Shown here in pieces: positions 56,203-64,000 of a stretch of DNA of 64,000 nucleotides (the first letter of the stretch is position 1; each line of letters opens with the position of its first letter). The notes below the pieces were generated by a model. The model was not told the origin of the DNA and ran no database searches. It worked only from the letters and a program-made list of their open reading frames with translations. A program made the translations under genes and the position numbers. Source of the stretch: an uncultured Commensalibacter sp. (GTDB taxonomy: Bacteria > Pseudomonadota > Alphaproteobacteria > Acetobacterales > Acetobacteraceae); NCBI GenBank assembly GCA_945266285.1, contig CALYOP010000001.1:124001-188000 (forward strand), read 5' to 3'.

Positions 56203-56487
56203 TTAAGATCTTTCCCGATGCGCATAGGCAATCATCGCTTGGAAAAGCCTATGATTAATTTTATCAGGTACGGGTGCTTGTCCTGTAAGCCACATAGCCA
56301 AATCTGCATCAGCAATATCCAATATTTGCTCAAACAAGCGCATATCGCTTTCACTCATGCTGGGCAAATATTCTTTTGCAAATTCACCAATAAGAATATC
56401 GGTTTCAAAAGTGCCACGATGACTGGCACGATAAAGCAATCGACGACGATGAATAGCAATTTTATCTAGTTCTTCATTTTGATCCAT
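56203..56487 (-). CDS. sdhE: FAD assembly factor SdhE
   Basis: Small factor promoting covalent flavinylation of succinate dehydrogenase. The 94 residues are mostly helical with the diagnostic RGxxE motif (R24-G25-T-F-E28) and a C-terminal DADLAMWLTGQAPVP segment. The neighbours recG (divergent) and mfd (downstream) are the usual alphaproteobacterial context. The end lies 31 nt before the preferred mfd start. Confidence 0.9.
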   Translation of the reverse strand: MDQNEELDKIAIHRRRLLYRASHRGTFETDILIGEFAKEYLPSMSESDMRLFEQILDIADADLAMWLTGQAPVPDKINHRLFQAMIAYAHRERS

Positions 56488-56547
56488 ATCTAAGATATCC
56501 TATAGTGACTTCCAACCCTTTTTTACAAAATTTATTTCTGACAACCA

Positions 56548-58659
56548 ATGGTCAAACAAACTGATTCCTATTCTATCCCGATCGCCTTGACACCTTTATT
56601 ATCACCTTTGCCCAAATTGTCCGGGATTGGTCCAAAAATCAGCCAACTGATTTGTCGTGCTGTCGGCGGTGACCGAGTCATTGACCTGTTGTTTCATTTG
56701 CCTGAAAGTTTGATAGATCGACGTTACCGCCCTCAGATAAAGGATGCTATTCCTGGCAAAATAGCAACTTTAAAGATTCAAGTTACCCGTGTTGAAAAAC
56801 CAAAACGTCCAAAACAAGCTTGGCGTATTCGAGTAAATGATAACACGGGTTGTATGGAATTAGTTTTCTTTTCTCCTTGGCAAGCACGTAAAATGATACC
56901 TGGTTCACAATTAGTTATTTCAGGTATGTTGGAAGAATTTAATGGTCAACTCACCATGGCGCATCCTCATTATATTGAACCTGTTGAAAATGCCGATGCC
57001 ATTCCTTTAATTGAGCCTGTTTGGCCATTAACAGCGGGTCTTTTCCCTAAAAATCTTGCCAAAGCAATGCGTGCTGCCATTCATTTTATTCCAGATTTAC
57101 CGGAATGGCTTGATCCAGAAATCGTAAAAAAATATCAATGGCCAACCTTTGCTGAAGCATTACGGCTGTTGCATTTTCCAGGCGATTTTCCTGAATTATT
57201 CGCTAATCAGTCATATGAAGCTGCTGAAAGTCGTGCGCGCTCAAGACTTGCTTTTGATGAATTATTTGCAGATCAGATGGCGCTTTGTCTTGCACGACAA
57301 AATAATCGTATTCAACCCGGTCGTGCACTTATTGCGCAAGACAATCTTCGTCAAGAAGCTCTCAAACGTTTTGGGTATGAATTAACGAATGCTCAGAAAC
57401 AGGCTTTGGCAGAAATCGACGATGATCTGAATCGCCCCTATCGTATGATGCGTCTTTTGCAAGGCGATGTTGGATCGGGAAAAACAATCGTTGCGCTACT
57501 TGCGATGTTAAAAGCTGTTGAAGCAGGTTTCCAGGCCGTGATTATGGCACCTACAGAGATCCTGGCACGTCAACATTATGATGCATTTTTGAAATTAGCA
57601 CCTACTGAAGTTGTATTTCTAAGTAGTTCGGTCAAATGCGTTGCCCGGCGAGAAATTCTTGCAAAGCTTCAAGATGGACGTGCGAAAATTGCAGTTGGAA
57701 CCCATGCTTTATTTCAAGAAGGCGTTACCTTTAACAATCTCGCTTTAGCTATCATTGATGAACAACACCGATTTGGAGTGGAACAACGCATCAAATTAGG
57801 GGATAAAGGTGAAAATACCGATATATTGGTTATGGCAGCCACCCCAATTCCCCGCACCTTGCTATTAACGCGATGGGGAGAAATGCAGGTTAGTCGAATT
57901 AAAGAAAAACCAGCGGGTCGCAAGCCAATACATACCACACTTCATAGCCTAGCCCACATGGAAAATATTATCAAAGGAATAGAACGTGCTTTAAAAGCAG
58001 GATCACAAATATTTTGGGTTTGTCCACTTATCGCAGAAAGCGAAATTTTAGATCTAGCAGCAACACAAGATCGATATTTCTCACTTTGTAATTACTTTGG
58101 TGAAGATAAAATCGGTATTGCGCATGGACAACAAGAAACCAATGTGCGGGAACAAGCTCTTGATGATTTTATACAAGGAAAGACCCGTATTTTAGTAGCT
58201 ACTACCGTTATTGAAGTGGGCGTTGATGTTCCAAATGCCAGCATTATGGTCGTCGAACATGCAGAACGATTTGGTTTAGCACAACTGCACCAACTTCGCG
58301 GACGCGTTGGTCGTGGACAAAAACAATCCTTTTGTCTATTACTTCATGAAGACAAATTAAATTATACCGCCAAACAGCGATTATCAATTTTGCGAAATAC
58401 AGAAGATGGTTTTCTCATTGCTGATGAAGATTTTCGTTTGCGTGGAGGAGGTGAAATAACTGGCCACCGTCAATCAGGGCTTCCAGATTTTAAACTCGTT
58501 GATGACATACGCCTTGAACAATTACTTTTACCCGCTTCGCAATCAGCAAAAGCTGCGTTAGAAATAATGGCTACAAATACTGAAAAACATATAGCGATTA
58601 ACAGCTTACTCGTTCTTTTCAAGAAATATAATGTGCAAAAATTGCTACAGTCTTGTTAA
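56548..58659 (+). CDS. recG: ATP-dependent DNA helicase RecG
   Basis: Branch-migrates stalled forks and Holliday junctions. The 703 residues start with a wedge/OB domain (about 15-155; LPKLSGIGPK, LLFHLPESLIDRRY), then helicase motifs GDVGSGKT (about 307-314), DEQHRFG (about 404-410), MAATPIPRTL, and the LRGRVGRG motif near 592-599, with the RecG-specific end REG in GGGEITGHRQSGLPDF. Starts 60 nt from sdhE on the other strand. Confidence 0.96.
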   Translation: MVKQTDSYSIPIALTPLLSPLPKLSGIGPKISQLICRAVGGDRVIDLLFHLPESLIDRRYRPQIKDAIPGKIATLKIQVTRVEKPKRPKQAWRIRVNDNTGCMELVFFSPWQARKMIPGSQLVISGMLEEFNGQLTMAHPHYIEPVENADAIPLIEPVWPLTAGLFPKNLAKAMRAAIHFIPDLPEWLDPEIVKKYQWPTFAEALRLLHFPGDFPELFANQSYEAAESRARSRLAFDELFADQMALCLARQNNRIQPGRALIAQDNLRQEALKRFGYELTNAQKQALAEIDDDLNRPYRMMRLLQGDVGSGKTIVALLAMLKAVEAGFQAVIMAPTEILARQHYDAFLKLAPTEVVFLSSSVKCVARREILAKLQDGRAKIAVGTHALFQEGVTFNNLALAIIDEQHRFGVEQRIKLGDKGENTDILVMAATPIPRTLLLTRWGEMQVSRIKEKPAGRKPIHTTLHSLAHMENIIKGIERALKAGSQIFWVCPLIAESEILDLAATQDRYFSLCNYFGEDKIGIAHGQQETNVREQALDDFIQGKTRILVATTVIEVGVDVPNASIMVVEHAERFGLAQLHQLRGRVGRGQKQSFCLLLHEDKLNYTAKQRLSILRNTEDGFLIADEDFRLRGGGEITGHRQSGLPDFKLVDDIRLEQLLLPASQSAKAALEIMATNTEKHIAINSLLVLFKKYNVQKLLQSC

Positions 58660-58954
58660 TAATTTTGCTTGATATACAAGAAAATTTACAAAAAATATTT
58701 ACTTATTCTGTTTTTAATTAATAATTTTAGAATAAGTATATTGCTATTTTCTTAATAAGAATCGATTTGGAAAGTATAATTTTACAAAGGTTTTGCCTTA
58801 TGATAGACACCTCACGAAAATATAGAATTAAAAGAAAGCTCCGTTGATTTAAAAATAAGCTTATGTAATGCGTTCGGAAAATTTTTGGATTGTTATTACC
58901 CTTTTCTAATTTTGAATGGTACTAATTTTGACAGTAAGTATAAAGGTTACGTAA
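58660..58954. other. 295-nt intergenic region before the first hydrolase/trefoil gene
   Basis: Very AT-rich; no gene or RNA recognised. TTGACA at 58928-58933 is only 22 nt from the start codon, too close for a normal -35. Confidence 0.4.
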
Positions 58955-60280
58955 ATGGTTATCTATGAAGGCAAAGATATTGTTCTTCATTATATTGAAG
59001 GCGATACCGATTATATCGTTATTACTTTTGCTGATACCTTTCCGCATATTGCGCATGAACGTTTTTATGCTCAATCCGTTATGGAAAAGAAAAAAATTAG
59101 TGCTATTGGTTTCGCTTCAAAGCTAGAGAGTTGGTATCACAGTCCAGAAATGGAAGTGGCGAATAAATTATGTAATGATATCACTCAAAAATATAAAAAA
59201 CGCATTCTTATTGGTGCTTCTAAAGGATCTTATGGAGCATTAAAACATTCGGTTAATCTTAATGCAGATGCGGTGTTTGTTATGGGGCCGCGATTTTATA
59301 TTAATCCTACAGAAGGTCAGGCTATTATAAGTTTATTTCACGAATATATTGAATTTATAAAAACCATGGCCGGGGTTAGTATTGATAAGGAAGAAATCGG
59401 GGGTAAAGTTTATGTTGATTACGACCCCTATGATCTTAAAGATCGCTATCAATATGAGTGCATTAAAAGAGTTTATCCATCTACAATAACACTTTATAGC
59501 TATTTTACAGGACATATCGTCGCTGGTTCTTTATCAGGAACCGAGAATTTTAGTCGTATCATTGAAGCATTGGCAAGCGGCAACACGAACAAAGTATTAC
59601 AGGTTGTCAGTCACGTCCGACGGCATCATATTAATAACTTCTTGAAAATATTTGAATTGCCTCAAGCGTATACCAGACATCCTTTATTAATGTATCGTAT
59701 TCTAATATCCGAGAAATTCAAAAAAATCCCTTATTATGAACGAATTTTTGACTCTGAAAATCTTATCTTACGGGTATGTCATCATCTTATAAGTAAAAAT
59801 TACAAATCAGAAGCAACATCATTGTTCAATTTTTACATTAAGAATTATACCATTCCAAAACGTTTTGATTTAAAAGGTGAATCTTTTACAATTTCAAATA
59901 TTGTTTCTTTACCATATTTATTATCCGCACATGGAAATTATTTATGTTATAATGCATCTAGTAAAAATTTAGTTAACTGTCACTTCTTTAATGGAAATAT
60001 TGCTGATATCCCTCTACGGATTTATCAACGCAATAATTTTTGTAAATTAATCGGTATATGGAATGAAATATGGATCGAACTGATATATAAATCAGAAAAG
60101 ATAACCTTTCGTCCTTTATCCAATCAAACGGATACAAATATCGAAATTGTTTCTCACGGAAATATGATTACTCTCAAAACTCCAGAAGGCTTTGTAACGG
60201 CAGAACCCAATATGAAAGTTCGTATTGATACATCTAAAGTTTTAGAATGGGAGGTTTTTGCACCAATTTCATTATCTTAG
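58955..60280 (+). CDS. Alpha/beta-hydrolase-like protein with C-terminal beta-trefoil/fascin-like segment (copy 1)
   Basis: A 441-residue protein, not recognised as a named family. N-terminal half: short strands, then a nucleophile-elbow motif GASKG (87-91, Ser89), an Asp in DYDPYD (155-160) and His187 in FTGH, spaced like a serine-hydrolase triad. A helical middle (about 205-300) follows. The C-terminal 125 residues have LPYLLSAHGNYLCYN, CKLIGIWNEIWIEL, ITLKTPEGFVTAEP and LEWEVFAPISL, the repeating aromatic/Gly pattern of fascin-like beta-trefoils that bind glycans or proteins. No signal peptide. AAGG lies before the ATG. Paralogue of 60555-61928. Confidence 0.7.
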   Translation: MVIYEGKDIVLHYIEGDTDYIVITFADTFPHIAHERFYAQSVMEKKKISAIGFASKLESWYHSPEMEVANKLCNDITQKYKKRILIGASKGSYGALKHSVNLNADAVFVMGPRFYINPTEGQAIISLFHEYIEFIKTMAGVSIDKEEIGGKVYVDYDPYDLKDRYQYECIKRVYPSTITLYSYFTGHIVAGSLSGTENFSRIIEALASGNTNKVLQVVSHVRRHHINNFLKIFELPQAYTRHPLLMYRILISEKFKKIPYYERIFDSENLILRVCHHLISKNYKSEATSLFNFYIKNYTIPKRFDLKGESFTISNIVSLPYLLSAHGNYLCYNASSKNLVNCHFFNGNIADIPLRIYQRNNFCKLIGIWNEIWIELIYKSEKITFRPLSNQTDTNIEIVSHGNMITLKTPEGFVTAEPNMKVRIDTSKVLEWEVFAPISLS

Positions 60281-60423
60281 ATATTTAAAATAGAGGCAAA
60301 TATCTAAAATTTCTTAATTTATTTATGAACATATAGTTAATTTTTGTTAAGGTGTTTATTATAAAAAAGCAAGAAATCGTTTTCAATTTCAAGAAACATT
60401 ATTTTAAGAAAGCCATAAATAAC

Positions 60424-60457
60424 GATTTTGATTTTGATTTTGATTTTGATTTTGATT
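60424..60457 (+). repeat. Hexanucleotide tandem repeat (GATTTT)
   Basis: Five perfect copies of GATTTT (60424-60453) plus a partial sixth (GATT, to 60457). It lies 97 nt before the start of the second hydrolase/trefoil gene, in a spacer without a reading frame. A hexamer keeps a reading frame but alters promoter spacing when the copy number changes. Confidence 0.85.
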
Positions 60458-60554
60458 ACCTATTGTAGAATTTTTCATTATAATTTATTATTACTTTTAA
60501 CATTTAAGTTAACTATGTCTTCTTTGTAGTAAATACATATATAAGGTTACATAA

Positions 60555-61928
60555 ATGATTATTTATGAAGGTAAAGATATTTTTCTTCATTATTACGATG
60601 GCGATACAGATTACGTTGTTATTACTTTTGATACAGAACCTTTTGAAGCACACGAACGTTTTTATGGCCAGAAAGTTTTTGAAAAAAGAAATATTAGCGC
60701 TTTAGGTTTTACTTCCCGACTGTCTAGCTGGTACCACAGCACAGAAATGGAAGAAGCAGCAAAACTGTGTAATGATATTTCAAAAAAATATAAAAAACGT
60801 ATTTTAATCGGTCCATCAAAAGGATCATACGGGGCTCAAAAACATTCCAAACGGCTAAATGCAGACAGTGTGTTTCTTATGGGCCCTCGTTCTTATATTC
60901 ATGCTGGCCAAGGACAACCTGTTCCAGAATTATTTCGGGAATATGCAGAATTTGCTCAGACATTAAATAATGCCCCAATTCTTCCGGAAGAATTGGCAGG
61001 AACCTTCTTTGTTGCATATGATCCACTGGACCATCAAGAAGTAATCAATTTTGATCTTGTTCGTAAAAACTACCCATCAGCTTACGCTATTCCAACTTTT
61101 TATACAGGACATTATGTCGCCTATTCATTAGCGGGTACCGATAATTTCCAAGATACAATTGAGGCACTTGAAACCCAAGATGTAAACGTTGTCAGGAAAG
61201 TTATAAGTCGTATCCGACGTAGACATGGAAATACATTTGCTAAGATTCTTGAAAAATATGAAGCTTACGGAAAGCATCCACTTTTAGTTTATCGATTAAT
61301 CACTTCAGAAGCGTTCAAAAAAGTTAAAAACTACGAACAAGTCTTTGATTCATCTGATAAAATTGTAATGCTTTGTTATCATTTAATAAGAAAGGGTTAT
61401 AAGTCAGAAGCTTCATCTTTATTTAATTTTTATCTTCAAAAATACCTTCTCAAAAAACGTTTTGAAATTGAAGATAACAAATTTATTGTTTCCGATGTTG
61501 TTGATCTTCCTTATCTTATATCATTCCATGGCTATAATTTGTGTTATAGCGCTCAAGGCAAAAAACTTGTGAACTGCCGTTTTTGGCATGAAAATATTAT
61601 CGATATTCCTCTACGACTTTATCAACAAAATGGTCATTACAAACTGATTGGTCTTTGGAATCAGATCTGGGTCGAACTTATCAGTAAGGATGATCAAATT
61701 AAAATTCGTCCGCTTACTAATCAAAGTGATACGAATATTGAAATTATCTTTCATGACGATATGATAGCAATTAAAAACCCAAAAGGATTTGTAACTGCAG
61801 ATCCCGATTCAGAAACCAGAATTAACACATCTCACGTTCAAGAATGGGAACTTTTTGCACCGCTATCATTGAATTATCCTGTTGATCTTACTGAAAAACT
61901 TCCCGGTGCAGAACAGATTGATAAGTAA
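60555..61928 (+). CDS. Alpha/beta-hydrolase-like protein with C-terminal beta-trefoil/fascin-like segment (copy 2)
   Basis: A 457-residue paralogue of the preceding gene, alike over its whole length. The putative triad is conserved: Ser88 in GPSKG (86-90), Asp in YDPLD (155-159), His186 in YTGH. The C-terminal segment has GYNLCYSAQGKKLVNC, IGLWNQIWVEL, the GFVTADPDSETR strand and EWELFAPLSL. It has a 16-residue acidic C-terminal extension missing from copy 1. The leader AAGGTTAC(A)TAAATG is almost identical in both copies. Surface or lipid/glycan hydrolysis is possible but unsupported. Confidence 0.7.
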   Translation: MIIYEGKDIFLHYYDGDTDYVVITFDTEPFEAHERFYGQKVFEKRNISALGFTSRLSSWYHSTEMEEAAKLCNDISKKYKKRILIGPSKGSYGAQKHSKRLNADSVFLMGPRSYIHAGQGQPVPELFREYAEFAQTLNNAPILPEELAGTFFVAYDPLDHQEVINFDLVRKNYPSAYAIPTFYTGHYVAYSLAGTDNFQDTIEALETQDVNVVRKVISRIRRRHGNTFAKILEKYEAYGKHPLLVYRLITSEAFKKVKNYEQVFDSSDKIVMLCYHLIRKGYKSEASSLFNFYLQKYLLKKRFEIEDNKFIVSDVVDLPYLISFHGYNLCYSAQGKKLVNCRFWHENIIDIPLRLYQQNGHYKLIGLWNQIWVELISKDDQIKIRPLTNQSDTNIEIIFHDDMIAIKNPKGFVTADPDSETRINTSHVQEWELFAPLSLNYPVDLTEKLPGAEQIDK

Positions 61929-61947
61929 ATATTAAAAAAGATTTATT

Positions 61948-61986
61948 TTAATCGGGATTTGAAAATATTTATTTCATCCCGATTAA
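61948..61986 (+). terminator. Terminator after hydrolase/trefoil copy 2
   Basis: An 11-bp stem, TTAATCGGGAT (61948-61958) with ATCCCGATTAA (61976-61986), starts 19 nt after the stop codon. The loop can pair further (TGAAA/TTTCA). Followed by a T-rich stretch (TTTGTTAAATATTTTT). Confidence 0.6.
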
Positions 61987-62189
61987 TCAATTTGTTAAAT
62001 ATTTTTGTAAAATTACTAAGCTGTAAAACGATATTTTATGTTATTGTATGAGATAAAAAACTTCTAACGATCGAACTATATATATTTTTATTCTATTAAT
62101 TCTAACCTAATAAATTTATTTACACGATATATTAAAAATCAACAGAACGATTTCTTCAAAAGCAGATAAAACAAACAATATTTAACAGA

Positions 62190-62215
62190 AAGCACAGTAA
62201 AAATTTACTGTGCTT
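62190..62215 (-). terminator. Hairpin terminator of lepA
   Basis: A 12-bp perfect stem, AAGCACAGTAAA (62190-62201) with TTTACTGTGCTT (62204-62215), and a 2-nt loop. It lies 21 nt after the lepA stop on the minus strand. The downstream T-tract is broken but T-rich. Confidence 0.6.
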
Positions 62216-62236
62216 CTGCATTATTAAAAAACAAAT

Positions 62237-64000
62237 TTAGCGATCAATTTTCAAAGCTGCCAAAAATGCTGATTGTGGTATTTCCACTTTACCAAACTGG
62301 CGCATCCGTTTTTTCCCTTCTTTTTGCTTTTCCAACAATTTACGTTTACGGGAAATATCACCACCATAACACTTGGCCGTAACATCTTTTGAAAGTGCGC
62401 CCAAAGTTTCACGAGCAATAACTCGACCGCCAATTGCTGCTTGAATAGCAACTTTGAAAAGCTGCCGAGGAATAAGTTCTTTAAGTTTAGCACAAATGGC
62501 ACGTCCACGACTTTCTGCCACTGAACGATGTGCAACAAAGGATAATGCATCAACCGGTTCTTGATTAACAAGAATACTAATCTTTACAAGATCACTTTCG
62601 GCATAACCATCCATCTGGTAATCAAAACTAGCATAACCACGCGTCGCCGATTTTAGACGATCATAAAAATCAAATACAACTTCGTTTAAAGGCAACCGAT
62701 ACACAACCATTGCACGCGAGCCTACATAAGTTAGATCAACCTGTTGCCCACGCCGTTCAGTACATAATCCAAGAACAGCACCTAAATATTCATCAGGAAC
62801 CATAATTGATGCTTTAATCCAAGGTTCTTCAATCCGTTCGATTAATGATGGATCTGGCATATCCGCAGGGTTATGAAGTTCTTCCATATCACCACGTGTA
62901 CGGTACAAATGATAGACAACCGAAGGAGCCGTTGCGATTAAATCAAGATTAAATTCGCGACTAAGTCGTTCCTGAATAATTTCCAAATGGAGCAACCCAA
63001 GAAAACCACAACGGAACCCAAAACCCAAAGCCGCAGAAGTTTCAGGTTCATAATGGAAAGATGCGTCATTTAACCGAAGCTTTCCAAGGCTTTCCCGAAG
63101 TTTTTCAAAATCATCCGCATCCATGGGATAAAGCCCACACCATACCACAGGAATAGAAGGCTTAAATCCAGGCAAAGGTTCGGCAGCTGGACGACGGTCA
63201 TCTGTTATCGTGTCTCCGATATGACAATCTGCTACTGTTTTAATCGCTGCATTAATAAAACCTAATTCTCCAGCACCAAGCGATTCAACTTCTTGCATAT
63301 GAGGCGTAAATACCCCTACTTGCTCGACAATATAGGTTCGTCCATTTGACATCATGCGAAGACGCGTGCCCTTTTTAATGCTCCCTTCTTTTACACGCAC
63401 AAGGATAATCACGCCTAAATAGGAATCATACCAACTATCAACGAGCAAAGCTTGCAAAGGTGCATCAACATCACCTTTTGGTGGTGGCAAACGCGTAACT
63501 AATGCTTCAAGAACAGCTTCAATATTTAAACCGGTTTTCGCTGAAACTTCGACAGCATCATCTGCAGGAATACCAATAATTTCTTCAATCTGTGCTTTTA
63601 CTTTTTCTACATCTGCAGCTGGAAGGTCTACTTTGTTTAAAACAGGTACGATTTCATGATTAGCATCAATAGCTTGATAAACATTCGCTAAAGTTTGCGC
63701 TTCCACCCCTTGAGACGCGTCTACAACAAGTAAAGATCCTTCACAAGCAGCAAGCGATCGGCTTACTTCATAAGCAAAGTCAACATGACCAGGTGTGTCC
63801 ATTAAATTGAGAATATAAATCTTGCCATCTTTTGCTTTATATTGCAGACGGACAGTTTGAGCTTTGATCGTAATGCCACGTTCACGTTCCAGCTCCATAT
63901 TATCCAGAACTTGTTCATGCATTTCACGTTGCGTCAATGCACCGCAAGCTTGAATAAGACGATCCGCCAAGGTGGATTTTCCATGATCAATATGGGCAAT
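62237..64000 (-). CDS. lepA: Elongation factor 4 (LepA), 5' end outside the window
   Basis: Ribosome-associated GTPase that acts on elongating or initiating ribosomes. The frame is open to the window edge. The first visible residues form the G1 P-loop AHIDHGKST, so only a few N-terminal residues are missing. Then come G2 [12 protein letters not shown]3 DTPGH, G4 NKVD and the SAKTG G5 loop. The C-terminal half has [39 protein letters not shown] and the LepA-specific tail [24 protein letters not shown]. About 588 codons are seen. Confidence 0.96.
   Translation of the reverse strand: MAHIDHGKSTLADRLIQACGALTQREMHEQVLDNMELERERGITIKAQTVRLQYKAKDGKIYILNLMDTPGHVDFAYEVSRSLAACEGSLLVVDASQGVEAQTLANVYQAIDANHEIVPVLNKVDLPAADVEKVKAQIEEIIGIPADDAVEVSAKTGLNIEAVLEALVTRLPPPKGDVDAPLQALLVDSWYDSYLGVIILVRVKEGSIKKGTRLRMMSNGRTYIVEQVGVFTPHMQEVESLGAGELGFINAAIKTVADCHIGDTITDDRRPAAEPLPGFKPSIPVVWCGLYPMDADDFEKLRESLGKLRLNDASFHYEPETSAALGFGFRCGFLGLLHLEIIQERLSREFNLDLIATAPSVVYHLYRTRGDMEELHNPADMPDPSLIERIEEPWIKASIMVPDEYLGAVLGLCTERRGQQVDLTYVGSRAMVVYRLPLNEVVFDFYDRLKSATRGYASFDYQMDGYAESDLVKISILVNQEPVDALSFVAHRSVAESRGRAICAKLKELIPRQLFKVAIQAAIGGRVIARETLGALSKDVTAKCYGGDISRKRKLLEKQKEGKKRMRQFGKVEIPQSAFLAALKIDR

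Larger units (their letters stand above)
61929..62236. other. 308-nt intergenic region between hydrolase/trefoil copy 2 and lepA
   Basis: AT-rich spacer between two convergent genes. It holds two hairpins (61948-61986 and 62190-62215) and nothing else that I can recognise. Confidence 0.5.

Noticed and set aside
58928-58933. TTGACA before the first hydrolase/trefoil gene
   Set aside because: It lies 22 nt from the start codon, leaving no room for a -10 and leader.
60424-60457. The tandem repeat as a CRISPR or origin iteron array
   Set aside because: The unit is a 6-nt microsatellite with no spacers, DnaA boxes or replication genes nearby.

Overview
The window reads as a chromosomal stretch of an AT-rich member of the Acetobacteraceae (acetic acid bacteria), most likely an insect-gut type such as Commensalibacter. 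This rests on alphaproteobacterial gene neighbourhoods (secB / Tim44 / mltA / Smr; recG / sdhE / mfd; murJ-mutS-glnD; uvrB-galM-greB-gshB), a partial cytochrome-oxidase cluster in which ctaB survives next to a degenerate ctaD, and base composition far more AT-rich than typical Acetobacter or Gluconobacter. The genus is an inference. No tRNA, rRNA, IS element, prophage or CRISPR array was seen.

Layout. 1-1.4 kb: 3' end of a TetR (NemR-like) regulator, a promoter with overlapping operator, and an Old Yellow Enzyme reductase. 1.4-4.4 kb (minus): mtnP and cytochromes c1 and b of the bc1 complex, with no Rieske gene beside them. 4.7-11.6 kb: a Bug-like periplasmic protein, Smr protein, triheme cytochrome c peroxidase, solitary DNA methyltransferase, mltA, Tim44-like protein and secB. 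11.6-20.5 kb: hemD-hemC, then tsaD, gpsA, a glutathione peroxidase, murJ and mutS. 20.6-32.1 kb: glnD, a TPR-glycosyltransferase fusion, a secreted Yellow/MRJP-like propeller protein, then thrC, an M16 peptidase, pmbA and a second Tim44-like protein. 32.1-35.7 kb: a 50-residue CoxF-like protein, ctaB and the degenerate ctaD, then a PmtA-like methyltransferase and a small membrane protein. 35.7-40.4 kb (minus): uvrB-galM-greB-gshB. 40.5-45 kb: miaA and ilvB-ilvN-ilvC.

45-52.6 kb is an accessory surface/export region: a membrane-anchored TPR protein, two paralogous GT92-like glycosyltransferases each fused to an F5/8-type C (discoidin) domain, an RTX-like protein with no signal peptide, and an aldo/keto reductase. 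52.6-58.7 kb is DNA repair: mfd, sdhE and the divergent recG. 58.9-61.9 kb holds two tandem paralogues joining an alpha/beta-hydrolase-like domain to a C-terminal beta-trefoil/fascin-like segment, separated by a spacer with a hexanucleotide repeat. The window ends inside lepA.

The most notable items are the tandem hydrolase/trefoil proteins, the GT92-discoidin pair, and the remodelled respiratory genes: an open but active-site-deficient CtaD homologue, bc1 without an adjacent Rieske gene, and a quinol-type triheme peroxidase. Most other genes are ordinary core genes.
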